Assembly: GCA_026702745.1 (NCBI GenBank)
Contig: JAPPBT010000034.1
Location: 1 to 57,276, forward strand
Length of the DNA stretch: 57,276 nt
Direction of reading: 5' to 3'
DNA from: Gemmatimonadota bacterium
GTDB lineage: Bacteria; JAAXHH01
Shown here: piece after piece, positions 16,841 to 25,970 of the stretch
Layout of the letters: every line of letters begins with the position of its first letter
How positions within the stretch are numbered: the stretch's first letter is position 1
Made by a program: the position numbers and the translations under genes
The notes under the pieces: generated by a model
The model's database searches: none
Seen by the model: only the letters and a program-made list of their open reading frames with translations
What the model was told of the DNA's origin: nothing

Positions 16841-17662
16841 ATGCCCTACATTTCCTCCCTCCACGTCTATCCAATCAAGTCCTGCGCCGGACACGAACTG
16901 ACACGGGCGGAGCTGGACGCCCGGGGCATCCGAAACGACCGATCGTGGATCGTCGTCGGAGACGGCGGCGGGCCGCCCGGAATGCTTACCCAGCGTGAAG
17001 CGCCTGCCCTGGCGCTCGTCCAGCCCGCCCTTTCCTCCGGCGGACTGGCGCTTTCGGCGCCGGGCATGGAGGACCTGAAGGTACCGCGTATCGAGGAGGG
17101 TCCTGCCCGGAACGTGGACGTGTGGGGAGACCTCTGCGACGGGATCGACCAGGGCGACGTTGCTGCGGACTGGTTCAGCACGTACCTGGATAAGTCTTGC
17201 CGATTGCTGTATTTCAAGCCTGATTTCGTGCGGCCCGTGGACCCTGACTACGCAGCGCAACCCGGCGACCAGGTGGGTTTCGCGGACGGGTTTCCGCTGC
17301 TGGTGATCTCCGAGGCTTCCCTGGCGGATCTGAATGCGCGGCTCGAGACCCCGCTCCGAATGAACCGCTTCAGGCCCAATGTCGTGGTGGCCGACTGCCC
17401 GCCCTACGCGGAGGACACGTGGAAGCGCGTCCGCGCCGGCGACCTCGAAATCGACCTGGTCAAACCCTGCGGCCGGTGCGCCACGACCCTGGTCGAGCAG
17501 GAGAGCGGGACGCCGGGCAAGGAACCGCTGCGTACGCTGGCGACCTATCGCAAGTTCGACCGGCCGGCACCGTCCTTCGGCCATAATGCCGTGCACCGGT
17601 CACCCGGTGTGCTCGAAGCCGGGATGGCCCTTCAGATCCTGGTCATGCGGGACACTACCTGA
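16841..17662 (+). CDS. MOSC-domain molybdenum-cofactor protein (YcbX/mARC type)
   Basis: 273 residues. An N-terminal MOSC_N beta-barrel (SSLHVYPIKSCAGHELTRAEL) is followed by the MOSC domain with MNRFRPNVVVAD and KPCGRCATTLVEQESG, whose second cysteine corresponds to the molybdenum ligand of mARC/YcbX proteins. Such enzymes reduce N-hydroxylated compounds with an external electron donor. Start supported by AAAGGA six bases upstream. Confidence 0.87.
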   Translation: MPYISSLHVYPIKSCAGHELTRAELDARGIRNDRSWIVVGDGGGPPGMLTQREAPALALVQPALSSGGLALSAPGMEDLKVPRIEEGPARNVDVWGDLCDGIDQGDVAADWFSTYLDKSCRLLYFKPDFVRPVDPDYAAQPGDQVGFADGFPLLVISEASLADLNARLETPLRMNRFRPNVVVADCPPYAEDTWKRVRAGDLEIDLVKPCGRCATTLVEQESGTPGKEPLRTLATYRKFDRPAPSFGHNAVHRSPGVLEAGMALQILVMRDTT

Positions 17663-17684
17663 GAACTCCGGAAAGGAAGACCCC

Positions 17685-19130
17685 TTGAGCCAGCGCACAA
17701 TCACCATGCCGGCCGGCCGGTGCAACCTCGGTTTCGCACGGATCGACATCACCCCGCCCGCGGGGATCTATCATCGCAGCTGGGGCGCGGCGAAGCATGA
17801 CGCATCCACGGGCGTGCATCGGGAACTGACCGCCTCCGCACTGGTGTTCGCGGACCCCGGGGCCGGGGAGGAACACGCCCTCGTCGCCCTCGAACTGGGC
17901 TGGCTGCAGGCCCGCGACTTACAGCGTCTTTCGGATACCGTTTCCGCCGGTTCCGGCCTGCCGGCCGAACGGGTCGTCATCACTTTTTCCCATACCCACG
18001 CCGCGGGTAACTACGATCCGGACCGCCTGGAGCACGAGGGCGGCGCGCTGATCCCTGGATACCTGGACGATCTCGGCAAGGGGCTTGCCGGCCTCGTGGA
18101 GGAGGCCAGGACCGCCGTTCAGCCGGTCGACCTGGCCTTCGGATACGGCCGGTGCGACCTGGCCTGCAACCGGGACTACTGGGACGAAGAAAACCGGCTG
18201 TACGCCGTAGGGTCCAACCCGGACCGGGCCGCAGACGACACGGTCGTGGTCACCCGCGCGAGCGACCGGGAAGGCCGGCTGGTCGCCACCCTGGTCAACT
18301 ACAGCTGCCACCCGACGACCCTGGCCTGGGACAATACGCTGATCAGCCCCGACTACCCCGGCGCCATGCGGGAAGTCGTGGAGCGGGAGACCGGCGCGCC
18401 CTGCGTGTTCTTGCTGGGCGCGAGCGGGGATCTCGGCCCGCGGTACGGGTTCGTGGGCGAAACAGAGGCGGCGGACTCGAACGGCCTCCAACTGGGCTAC
18501 GCCGCACTGTCGGCCCTGCAGGGCCTGCTGCCCGACAGGACCGAGATGCACTACGACGGCCCGGTGATATCGGGCGCCACCATAGGGGTCTGGCATCAAA
18601 GCCCCATGGATGACGCGCGCGCACAAGGGCTCGAAACCTTCGACACCGCCGCGATGACCGTGGACCTGCCCCTGCTGGACTTGCCCGGGCAGGCGGAGCT
18701 CGACGGGCAACTCGCCGAATGGACGTCCCGGGAAGAGACCGCCAGGCAGGATGGGCAGGACCGCGAAGCCGCCGACTGCCGCGCGCACATCGAACGGGTC
18801 CGGCGGGCTATGCGGCGCATCGAAAGCATCCCGCCGGACAGGCAGTCCGCCCCCTACGGCGTCACGCTCTGGCGCATCGGCGAAGGCGCCCTCGTGATGG
18901 TGAGCGGCGAACCCTACAGCGTGCTGCAACGTGAACTCAGGGCGCGCTTCCCGGCGACCGCCATCGTCGTTGTCGTCCTGTGCAACCGGGGGACGGGCGG
19001 TTACCTGCTGCCCGCGGACGACTACGGCAAGGGACTCTACCAGGAAGAGGCGGCGGCCATCGGCCCGGGCGGGCTCGAAGCGGTGACCGCCGCCATCGAG
19101 CTTCAGCTTGTAGCCTGGGGCCTGAAGTAG
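17685..19130 (+). CDS. Neutral/alkaline ceramidase-like metallohydrolase
   Basis: 481 residues. It shows the ceramidase pattern LGFARIDITPPAGIYHRSWGAAKHDASTGVHRELTA (quoted in parts: GFARIDITPP, then SWGAAKH), a metal-ligand pair in TFSHTHAAG, VNYSCHPTTLAW, FLLGASGDLGPR and a C-terminal NRGTGGYLLPADDYGKGLYQEE. The family hydrolyses amide or ester bonds, classically ceramide. I chose TTG at 17685 because GAAAGGAAGA lies four to five bases upstream. An ATG at 17706 is the alternative and lacks a site. No signal peptide, so it is likely cytoplasmic. Confidence 0.78.
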   Translation: MSQRTITMPAGRCNLGFARIDITPPAGIYHRSWGAAKHDASTGVHRELTASALVFADPGAGEEHALVALELGWLQARDLQRLSDTVSAGSGLPAERVVITFSHTHAAGNYDPDRLEHEGGALIPGYLDDLGKGLAGLVEEARTAVQPVDLAFGYGRCDLACNRDYWDEENRLYAVGSNPDRAADDTVVVTRASDREGRLVATLVNYSCHPTTLAWDNTLISPDYPGAMREVVERETGAPCVFLLGASGDLGPRYGFVGETEAADSNGLQLGYAALSALQGLLPDRTEMHYDGPVISGATIGVWHQSPMDDARAQGLETFDTAAMTVDLPLLDLPGQAELDGQLAEWTSREETARQDGQDREAADCRAHIERVRRAMRRIESIPPDRQSAPYGVTLWRIGEGALVMVSGEPYSVLQRELRARFPATAIVVVVLCNRGTGGYLLPADDYGKGLYQEEAAAIGPGGLEAVTAAIELQLVAWGLK

Positions 19131-19159
19131 CCGGAAGTCCGACGTTAAGGGAGCCGGAG

Positions 19160-19250
19160 TGCCGGACGAGGTAGAGCCGGACCAGGAAGAGCCGGACCAG
19201 GAAGAGCCGGACCAGGAAGAGCCGAACCAGGCGCAAGCATTCGGACCAGG
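19160..19250. repeat. 15-base tandem repeat upstream of the Gfo/Idh/MocA gene
   Basis: Three near-identical copies of GACCAGGAAGAGCCG plus degenerate flanking copies, in the 150-base gap between the ceramidase-like stop and the next start. Confidence 0.85.
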
Positions 19251-19282
19251 AACAGGTCGTAGATCAGACAGGAGCTTAAGAC

Positions 19283-20380
19283 ATGTCGACAGGCAACATA
19301 CGCATCGGGCTCATTGGACTCGGTACGGTTTGCGAATTCGTGCATTATCCGGGGTTTTCCCGTATCCCGGGCGTGGAAATCGCCGGTCTGTGCGAAGTGG
19401 ACGAAGACCTGCTGGCCCGCAGGCAGGCACTGTGGGGCGTCACGGCCGGATTCACGGACGTGGACCGGTTCCTGGCCGCCGTCAGGCCGGACGCCGTGGC
19501 CGTCGCCGTGCCGAACGTGTACCACCGCGATATCGTGCTCAAAGCCGTCCGGGCGGGTTGCCACGTGCTGTGTGAAAAACCCATCGGCATGACCGTCGCG
19601 GAGACCGTTGACATGCACGAGTCCGCCCGGAACGCCGGCGTCCGCCACATGACCGCCTTTACCTACCGGTTCGTGCCGGGCATGCGCTACCTGAAACACC
19701 TGGTCGATGAAGGCGAGCTCGGTGAGATACGCCACGCCCGCTTCCAGCGTCTCCAGGACTGGGGAGAGCGTTCCGTGGGATGGCGCCAGTACCGGCGCAT
19801 GGCGGCGACGGGAGAACTCGGCGACATGGGTATCCACCGTATCGACTTCGCCGAGGACCTGCTCGGCCCGATCAGGTCGGTATGCGCGTCGCTCAAGCAG
19901 GTCGTTCCCCGGGACCGCACGGAGGACGGACGGCCCTGCGAGGCGCAGGACGTGGAAGACTGGATCGCGTGGATCGCCGAGTTCGAATCGGGGGCCACGG
20001 GCGTGTTCGAAATGGGTAAACTGACCAAGGGCCACGGGCCCGCCGGCGACCACGACCTCTGCGAGTTGAACGGGAGCAATGGCTCCGCCGCCTACCGGCT
20101 TCACACTCCCTTTGCCATCCAGGCCGGACCGCGGCGGGAGAAATACCGGCGGCGCAGCGTACCGAAGCGCTTCCTCACCCTGCCCGGTTCGCCCCGCGAC
20201 CCGAGAGAGGGCGACCCACTTCAGACCTTTCGCTTCGACCAGGCCTGGGAGTTCGTCAGCGCCATCCGCGAGGGACGGGACTGCGTGCCTTCCTTCTACC
20301 ACGGCATGCGCGCCCAGGTCGTGGCGGAGGCCATCCTCGAGGCGGCCGCGTCCCGTAAGTGGGTGGACGTGCCGGGATGA
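19283..20380 (+). CDS. Gfo/Idh/MocA-family oxidoreductase
   Basis: 365 residues. N-terminal Rossmann domain with IGLIGLGTVCEFVHYPGF, the EKP motif in HVLCEKPIGMTVAE, and the substrate-domain signature TGELGDMGIHRIDFAEDLLG. NAD(P)-dependent dehydrogenase of sugars, inositols or their derivatives. AGGAG nine bases upstream supports the start. The upstream gap is filled with the 15-base repeat. Confidence 0.9.
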   Translation: MSTGNIRIGLIGLGTVCEFVHYPGFSRIPGVEIAGLCEVDEDLLARRQALWGVTAGFTDVDRFLAAVRPDAVAVAVPNVYHRDIVLKAVRAGCHVLCEKPIGMTVAETVDMHESARNAGVRHMTAFTYRFVPGMRYLKHLVDEGELGEIRHARFQRLQDWGERSVGWRQYRRMAATGELGDMGIHRIDFAEDLLGPIRSVCASLKQVVPRDRTEDGRPCEAQDVEDWIAWIAEFESGATGVFEMGKLTKGHGPAGDHDLCELNGSNGSAAYRLHTPFAIQAGPRREKYRRRSVPKRFLTLPGSPRDPREGDPLQTFRFDQAWEFVSAIREGRDCVPSFYHGMRAQVVAEAILEAAASRKWVDVPG

Positions 20381-20400
20381 GATTCCCTACGACGTTAACT

Positions 20401-20434
20401 CGTAATCGTCACCAAAATCAATTACGCTTTAAAA
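20401..20434 (+). terminator. Possible terminator hairpin after the Gfo/Idh/MocA gene
   Basis: CGTAAT (20401-20406) pairs with ATTACG (20421-20426), followed by CTTTAAAA. The stem is short and the loop is 14 bases, so it is only a candidate. Confidence 0.3.
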
Positions 20435-20575
20435 GAGGGAACACGCTGAGGTTTCGTTCGTATCATTCAGATATAGAATCATTCAAAATATAGTATAGTT
20501 GTTGACCAATGAGTATAAAGTACTTACACACCTACCGTATAAACCAAATCACACGTCAACCAAGGTAGGGTCTTC

Positions 20576-21931
20576 GTGAAGTATATATCAGGATGGGCGA
20601 TTGGCGCCGCCGTGTTGCTACTGTGCGAAGGGGGCATTTCCGCCGGTCGCGCTCAATATGATCTCGATCCCCGGACTATCTCCCAGTTGAAGGAAGTGAT
20701 AGCCGGTGCGGAACAGGACAAACAATACCGCGTTGAACGGTCGGCTTATTCAAAAAACACGCCGCCGGTACTATCGGAAAAAGGCCTTGTTTTGATATCG
20801 TCGGACAATCAGACATTACGTGCCCTGGACCATAAGGGTACGACGTTATGGGAGTTTACCCCTTTATCTAAAACGACCTATTCAGAATATCAAATTCATC
20901 AGGTTGGACTCTTTGGGAGCTTGCTGACGACGTCACTGGATGGCCGGTTCCTCATGTTTTCCAACAAACTAAGCTGGGCAACTGAAAGTATCAGCAACAA
21001 TCTCTTGATTGTCTTAGACTCTGAGTGGGGAACTCCTCTTTTCATGAGATTTCCGGATCCAGTTCCCCGGTTTTCCAGTTCGGAAGATTATCTGATTTCG
21101 GGGGTCTACTGGTTTGAAGGTCCCAGTCCTTCTCCCGTGAAAGTGTACGAAACTCAATCCGGCAAAACCTTATGGACACATGACGTTGAAGCAGTGGTGA
21201 TTACGGAACTAGGCTCGAATGAGGTTGCATACATCAACACAGCCGATAGAAACGCGGTTCTGACCATTGTGAAATTGGCTACGGGAGAGCATGTGCTGAC
21301 CACACCTATCAAGTGGTTGGTGCCAGAAAAGTCAAGAGAGCCATGCCAATTTTGGAAACTTACGACATCCAAAGACGGGACAAGGTTCTTGGTTTCTGTC
21401 AGTGATTATTGCTTTGACGGTCCATTGACAAGTTATCAGCATTCTGTGATGTTCGACAGGGAAGGTCGTCCACTTTGGAATGAGATGAGACAGATTGCGG
21501 GAGTTGATGCCATAGTTGGCAACGCCATAGGTTTTAGTCCCAATAGCAGGTATCTTTTGTTTAAACGGTGGCGTAGAAGCAGGTTCGAAACTCAACATGA
21601 CCAGTTAATCATGGCTGATACGGATACCGGTGATATACTTTGGTCGCTAAATGTTGATAATCTCACCAGTTATGATTTAATGCTGATGACGGATGACTAT
21701 ATCGTCCTTTCCCATAGCTATAAGTCTACCACACTCATTCTCAGCATAGATGAATCCGGACAAATCCGCGACCAGGCGCAACTGGACCGGAGAATAGTAT
21801 GGACCGGCCTTCGAGTCGACAAGCCTGTAAGTGACATGCCTCAGAAGCGGTACCGGCATTCTCTTCTTTTTGAGGAAGTCGAGCAGGACAGTATAACCTA
21901 CAAAGCTGAATACGTGCCCTTTAGTCCTTAA
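20576..21931 (+). CDS. Secreted beta-propeller-like (PQQ/WD40-type) protein of low G+C
   Basis: 451 residues with an N-terminal signal peptide (GAAVLLLCEGGISAGRA). Repeated blade-like strings follow, such as LRALDHKGTTLWEF, VYETQSGKTLWTHD, MFDREGRPLWNE and MADTDTGDILWSL, typical of a PQQ-type eight-bladed propeller. No PQQ or enzyme active site is evident. The start is a GTG preceded by AAGGTAGGG. The line at 20881 is 45% G+C against 75% in the preceding gene, and the upstream 195 bases are AT-rich, pointing to acquired DNA. Function unknown. Confidence 0.75.
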   Translation: MKYISGWAIGAAVLLLCEGGISAGRAQYDLDPRTISQLKEVIAGAEQDKQYRVERSAYSKNTPPVLSEKGLVLISSDNQTLRALDHKGTTLWEFTPLSKTTYSEYQIHQVGLFGSLLTTSLDGRFLMFSNKLSWATESISNNLLIVLDSEWGTPLFMRFPDPVPRFSSSEDYLISGVYWFEGPSPSPVKVYETQSGKTLWTHDVEAVVITELGSNEVAYINTADRNAVLTIVKLATGEHVLTTPIKWLVPEKSREPCQFWKLTTSKDGTRFLVSVSDYCFDGPLTSYQHSVMFDREGRPLWNEMRQIAGVDAIVGNAIGFSPNSRYLLFKRWRRSRFETQHDQLIMADTDTGDILWSLNVDNLTSYDLMLMTDDYIVLSHSYKSTTLILSIDESGQIRDQAQLDRRIVWTGLRVDKPVSDMPQKRYRHSLLFEEVEQDSITYKAEYVPFSP

Positions 21932-22379
21932 AACTAATGCTGAATTATACAGGGCTTTCACGCAGCTAAGTACAGTTTGTCGAAAATGTACCACCGGAGT
22001 TTCCCGTTTCTTGAGACCCTGGTGATTTCTTCCGGTTCGCACCACACACCAGTTGTGAGAGAGCAAAGTAATAGAGGTTAATCCGCTGACCTACCGGTCT
22101 GAATCGCATCCAGCCCAACCTTCCACACACCCGCGCTATACCGCCTACCACCGAATTTTCATTTCACCGTCATGGATTCGTCATACTCCGCATTTATCTT
22201 ACGTCCGGTCCGGAAATGGGACATCCGATCCGGAAATGGGACGCATGATGCGCATGAAGCCGACAAAGGCCGGGTACGATCCCATTCGATTATCGCAAGC
22301 TATCCGCGACCGACGCGACCGGTAGAAATTTAGTTGTCCTGACGGGATAAAAAGGGGAGATTGGGTTGGAGGAGAAAAC
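21932..22379. other. Intergenic region with a short direct repeat
   Basis: 448 bases without a convincing gene. It contains two copies of TCCGGAAATGGGAC (22209-22222, 22229-22242, period 20), which could be a regulator half-site array for the PorV-like gene. A 61-codon minus-strand frame here has no family resemblance. Confidence 0.55.
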
Positions 22380-23318
22380 GTGAGAAAGCTAAGCTACCTG
22401 CTCATTGCAACGCTGCTGGCGATCCCGGCCGGGCCGTCCCGGGCCGGTGTCGGTCAGGGTGGCGGCCTGTTCCTGCAGATCGCTCCCGACGCGCGGTCCA
22501 CGGCCATGGGCGAAACCGGCGTCGCCCACGCCCGGGGCGCCCAGGTCCCCGCGTGGAATCCCGGCGGACTTGGATTTCTGGAGTACAGCGGTGTGTCGGG
22601 GACCTATTTCAAATGGCTGCCCTACCTGGCGGACGATCTCTACTACCTGCACTTCTCCTACGTGCACCCGGTCGAAGGCATCGGGACCTTCGGCGTCAGT
22701 GTGCCTTATCTCTCGCTGGGTGAACAACAGCGGGTGAGCGCGACCGGGGACAGCCAGGGGACGTTCAAGAGTTCGGACATGGCGGTGTCCCTCTCTTACG
22801 GCGCCCTGATCAACGACCGCCTGGGGGTCGGATCCAATCTGAAGATCATCCGGAGCGCTCTTTCCGACGAGGACGACGGGGTGGGCTCGAGCTTCGCCCT
22901 GGACGTCGGCGTGACCGCCCGCGTCATGCCCCGGTTCACCCTGGCCGGCGTCCTTCAGAACCTGGGGACGGAAATCAAGTACACGGATTCGAACCAGGGA
23001 GATCCGCTGTCCCGGAACCTCAAGGTGGGCGCCGCGCTCAAGGCGCTCGAAGACGAGTCGAACAGCCTGATGCTTGCTGTCGACCTCAACCGCATGCTGC
23101 TGGAGAACAGCGGAAACATCCTGAACGTCGGGTTGGAATACTGGTACCAGGACCTGATCGCGCTGCGGACGGGGTACGTGCACGACGCGGACGGCGATGT
23201 GAAAACGCCCACGTTCGGCGGCGGACTGCAGTGGAAGATGTACCGCATCGACTTCAGCTACACCACGAGTTCGACGCTCCAGGACATCACCAAGTTCACC
23301 ATTTCGGCCAGGTTTTAA
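22380..23318 (+). CDS. PorV/PorQ-family outer-membrane beta-barrel protein
   Basis: 312 residues with a signal peptide ending around SRAG. The N-terminal hallmark FLQIAPDARSTAMGETGVA is followed by ARGAQVPAWNPGGLGFLE and a series of amphipathic strands ending in F (SARF), as in PorV/PorQ and UPF0164-type proteins. PorV is a type IX secretion shuttle component in Bacteroidetes. Related proteins occur across FCB bacteria without proven T9SS function. The GTG start has GGAGGAG about six bases upstream. Confidence 0.85.
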   Translation: MRKLSYLLIATLLAIPAGPSRAGVGQGGGLFLQIAPDARSTAMGETGVAHARGAQVPAWNPGGLGFLEYSGVSGTYFKWLPYLADDLYYLHFSYVHPVEGIGTFGVSVPYLSLGEQQRVSATGDSQGTFKSSDMAVSLSYGALINDRLGVGSNLKIIRSALSDEDDGVGSSFALDVGVTARVMPRFTLAGVLQNLGTEIKYTDSNQGDPLSRNLKVGAALKALEDESNSLMLAVDLNRMLLENSGNILNVGLEYWYQDLIALRTGYVHDADGDVKTPTFGGGLQWKMYRIDFSYTTSSTLQDITKFTISARF

Positions 23319-23371
23319 GATAAGAAAGGCAGAGATCCAATAGCCGGTATGGTCGAACAGGGCAGGACTAG

Positions 23372-23391
23372 CCGGGTAAACGGTTACCCGG
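23372..23391. terminator. Bidirectional hairpin between convergent genes
   Basis: CCGGGTAA (23372-23379) and TTACCCGG (23384-23391) form a perfect 8-base-pair stem with a four-base loop between the PorV-like gene and the convergent glutaminyl cyclase gene. It includes the cyclase stop codon. No long T run follows directly. Confidence 0.55.
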
Positions 23392-24262
23392 AGGGGTCCT
23401 GTTTTTCGACCAGCCGGATCTCGAAGAGCCGGGGCCACCACTTCCCGGTGACGAACAGTCGGTCCCCCGCGGCATCGTAGGCGATGCCATTGAGCACATC
23501 CACCGTACCGCCCCCCTCGCCGAGTCCATGCTGACCGCCCGATTCGAGCAGTCCCTCCAGGTCGATCCACCCCGTGACCCGACCCGTTTCGGGATCGATG
23601 CGGGCGATGCGGTCCTCCTGCCAGACATTGGCGTAGACCTCGCCCTTCACGTACTCCAGTTCGTTCAGGTTGCGCACCGGACCGTCCCCGTCCCGCACGA
23701 CCACCCGGCCGGTCTCCGCGAAGGTCACCTTGTCGCGGAAGTACAGGTTGGAAGACCCGTCGGACATGATGAACCGCGCGCCGTCGTAGGTGATGCCCCA
23801 TCCCTCGCCGGGATAGGACACGCTCCGCAGCAGCTCGAAGTCCTCCCGGTCGTAGATGAACCCGATACCGGATTTCCAGGTGAGCTGGATGATCTTGTCG
23901 TCGTAGAGGGCGAGTCCTTCCCCGAAGATCGTCGCGGCAATCCGGCGGACCCGTTCCACTTCTCCGGTCTGCAGCGCCACTTGGCGCAGGGAGGACTGGC
24001 CGTAGTTCCCGGTGCTCTCGTACAGCGTTTCGCCCTGGATCGCCAGGCCTTGGGTAAAGGCACCCGTATCGTGGGGGAAGGACCGGACCACCTCGTAGGT
24101 ATAGGACTTCGACGCGACCGCCGTGGAGTCGTTCCCTGCCTGCGCATCAGCGGGGCTGGTGCTCGAATTCGTGGGCTCGGTACAGGCGGCGAGGCCGGTC
24201 AGGACCGCGAGGCCGGTCAGGGCCGCGAGGCAAACCAGGATGGCGATCAGGTTCCGTTTCAT
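23384..24262 (-). CDS. Glutaminyl-peptide cyclotransferase (plant-type QC), lipoprotein
   Basis: 292 residues. A signal peptide ends at the lipobox LAAC. The mature part is a five-bladed propeller of the plant/bacterial glutaminyl cyclase family: VVRSFPHDTGAFTQGLAIQGETLYESTGNYGQS, then GEGLALYDDKIIQLTWKSGIGFIYD, GWGITYDG, RNLNELEYVKGEVYANVW and LNGIAYDAAGDRLFVTGKWWPRLFEI (shown in pieces). It converts N-terminal glutamine to pyroglutamate on exported proteins. An 18-base tandem repeat (24189-24224) lengthens the hydrophobic core of the signal. Four-base overlap with the GNAT gene upstream. Confidence 0.88.
   Translation of the reverse strand: MKRNLIAILVCLAALTGLAVLTGLAACTEPTNSSTSPADAQAGNDSTAVASKSYTYEVVRSFPHDTGAFTQGLAIQGETLYESTGNYGQSSLRQVALQTGEVERVRRIAATIFGEGLALYDDKIIQLTWKSGIGFIYDREDFELLRSVSYPGEGWGITYDGARFIMSDGSSNLYFRDKVTFAETGRVVVRDGDGPVRNLNELEYVKGEVYANVWQEDRIARIDPETGRVTGWIDLEGLLESGGQHGLGEGGGTVDVLNGIAYDAAGDRLFVTGKWWPRLFEIRLVEKQDPSG
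24189..24230. repeat. 18-base tandem repeat inside a signal peptide
   Basis: Two copies (24189-24206, 24207-24224) and a partial third, coding the duplicated LTGLA segment of the glutaminyl cyclase signal peptide. Confidence 0.8.
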
Positions 24263-24759
24263 GGGTCAGGTTCCTGCAACTTCCGGTACATGATGTGTGC
24301 ATCCACGAGGCCGTGCTCCGGATGGTCGAACGCGCCCGGGACGGTGCCGATGATCGAGAACCCCAGGTCCCGCCAGAGCGCGACCGCCCTGTGGTTCGTG
24401 CCGACGACCATGTTGAACTGCATGGACAGGTATCCTGCGCGGCGCGCCTCTTCGAGGGCGTGAGTGCCCATGGCCCGCCCCACGCCGCGGCCCTGGATGT
24501 CCGGATCGACCATGAACCCCGCGTTCGCCACGTGGGCGCCCTGTCCCGGCTGGTTGGGACGGATATAGTAGGTACCCACCACCTTGCGCCCGTCCAGCGC
24601 GACGTAGGCCCGGTTCGGCGGCGCCATCCACAGCGCGCGGGCCTGGTCCCTGTCCGTATCGGGCGGATAGGGATAGGTGTCGGCCGACCGGACGACCGGG
24701 TGGAAGATGGACCAGATGGCTTCGAAATCGTCTTCGCCGGCTCGGCGTATCCGGATCAT
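24259..24759 (-). CDS. GNAT-family N-acetyltransferase
   Basis: 166 residues. IRIRRAGEDDFEAIW at the start, acetyl-CoA-binding VDPDIQGRGVGRAMG (Q/RxxGxG/A form) and C-terminal NMVVGTNHRAVALWRDLGFSIIGTVPGAF. The acceptor is unknown. The reading frame stays open far upstream but over the ankyrin gene. The ATG at 24759 overlaps that gene's stop in the ATGA arrangement, and its own stop overlaps the next ATG likewise. Confidence 0.88.
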   Translation of the reverse strand: MIRIRRAGEDDFEAIWSIFHPVVRSADTYPYPPDTDRDQARALWMAPPNRAYVALDGRKVVGTYYIRPNQPGQGAHVANAGFMVDPDIQGRGVGRAMGTHALEEARRAGYLSMQFNMVVGTNHRAVALWRDLGFSIIGTVPGAFDHPEHGLVDAHIMYRKLQEPDP

Positions 24760-25823
24760 CCGCGGCCTCTTTCCACGAGCATGGTCTCGATGGCCTTCCT
24801 TTTCTTCTCGCGGGCGATGTCCAGCGCCGTGGCGCCGTCCAGGTCCCGGATCGACGGATCGGACCCCTGGTCGAGCAGGTAGTTGACGAATGCCTTCCCG
24901 GCGCCGCGGACAGCGGCCCAGTGCAGCGCGGTACGCCCGCGGTGATCGTCGACGGCGTTCACGTTGGCGCCGCGGTCTACCAGGAAACGGGCCATGTTGT
25001 AGCTTCCGTACTGCACCAGTTCGCTCAGGGTGTCGTCCACCGCGGGATGCCGGATGTCCGCCCCCGCCGCCAGCAGCATTTCGACCGAATCGTAATCCAC
25101 GCTCCACAGGGCGTTGACCAGGCCGGGATCGGGCTTGGCGCCGGCGTCCAGCATCGCCTGCATCATGGCCGGGTTGCCGATGGCGGAGGTCAGCGGCGGG
25201 GGAGGCCGGTTGACCTCGGCGCCCCTCTCCAGGAGCAGCACGACGATCGCCTCCAGGCGGGCGGCGACCGCCGCGTCGTCCTGACCCGCGCGGGAAGCCG
25301 CGGCGTAGTTCAGGGGCCGCCACCGGTTCTCGTCCACCGCGTCGACCAGGCCTTCGTCCCCGTCCAGGAGCGCCCGGATACTGTCCGCTTCGCCCAGGGC
25401 CACACTGGTGAATATATCCCAGTCCTCGATGTATTCTCGGAGCACCGGCAGGAACTGGATCTCCCCGCCCACGGCGGCGAGACAGGGCGCCGTCATGCGG
25501 CCGTGGCCGCCCCGCAGTTCGACGCGCGCGCCGAGTTCGAGGAGGGCGCGCACGGTTTCTACGTGGTGCGGTCCTTTGGGAATCGTCTTCTTGTGTTCCA
25601 GCACGCGATGCAGCGGCCGGTGACGATGGTTGTTGCGGCTGATCACGTTGGGATCGGCGCCGTGTTCGACCAGCAGCCTGACGATCTCCGTACTCCCCGT
25701 GAAGGCGGCCGTCATGATGGGCTGCCAGTGCCGGGCGGCCTCCGGGTCCTCCTTCAGCAGGGCTTTCGCGGCGTCCAGGTCGCCGGACCACGCCGCGCTC
25801 GTCAGTTGCTTTTCCAGGGCCAT
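24756..25823 (-). CDS. Ankyrin-repeat protein
   Basis: 355 residues of ankyrin repeats, for example IMTAAFTGSTEIVRLLVEHGADPNV, VRALLELGARVELRGGHGRM, EMLLAAGADIRHP and TALHWAAVRGAGKAFVNYLLDQGSDPS (each a separate repeat). No signal peptide and no enzymatic domain. A protein-protein interaction role is likely, partner unknown. First gene of a three-gene overlapping set with the acetyltransferase and the exported cyclase. Confidence 0.87.
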   Translation of the reverse strand: MALEKQLTSAAWSGDLDAAKALLKEDPEAARHWQPIMTAAFTGSTEIVRLLVEHGADPNVISRNNHRHRPLHRVLEHKKTIPKGPHHVETVRALLELGARVELRGGHGRMTAPCLAAVGGEIQFLPVLREYIEDWDIFTSVALGEADSIRALLDGDEGLVDAVDENRWRPLNYAAASRAGQDDAAVAARLEAIVVLLLERGAEVNRPPPPLTSAIGNPAMMQAMLDAGAKPDPGLVNALWSVDYDSVEMLLAAGADIRHPAVDDTLSELVQYGSYNMARFLVDRGANVNAVDDHRGRTALHWAAVRGAGKAFVNYLLDQGSDPSIRDLDGATALDIAREKKRKAIETMLVERGRG

Positions 25824-25849
25824 ATATCTCGCCCTCCGTTTTCTCGATA

Positions 25850-25970
25850 CCCTACGGTCATCTTACGGCCACTCTACAGACACCCTACCGCCACCGTAAG
25901 GCAACCCTGCGACCACCTTACGGCCACCGCACGGCGACCTTACGGCCGGCTTACGGCCATCTTGCCGCCA
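25850..25970. repeat. Degenerate 10-12-base repeat field downstream of the alcohol dehydrogenase
   Basis: Many variants of TTACGGCCACC fill the gap between the dehydrogenase stop and the ankyrin gene start. The same string forms the last codons of the dehydrogenase, as if the gene end had been repeatedly copied. Confidence 0.75.

Noticed and set aside
19160-19250. Possible CRISPR-like array
   Set aside because: Units are 15 bases and directly tandem with no spacers, and no cas genes are present. The same holds for the other repeat fields.
21966-22151. Minus-strand 61-codon frame
   Set aside because: No ribosome site or family resemblance, and cysteine-rich random-looking sequence.
23372-23391. 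Hairpin as a strong intrinsic terminator
   Set aside because: The stem is perfect but no uridine run follows on either strand, so only a weak bidirectional role is claimed.
24759-25791. Upstream extension of the acetyltransferase frame
   Set aside because: It overlaps the ankyrin gene in another frame and has Arg/Gly-rich shadow composition. The ATG at 24759 is the supported start.
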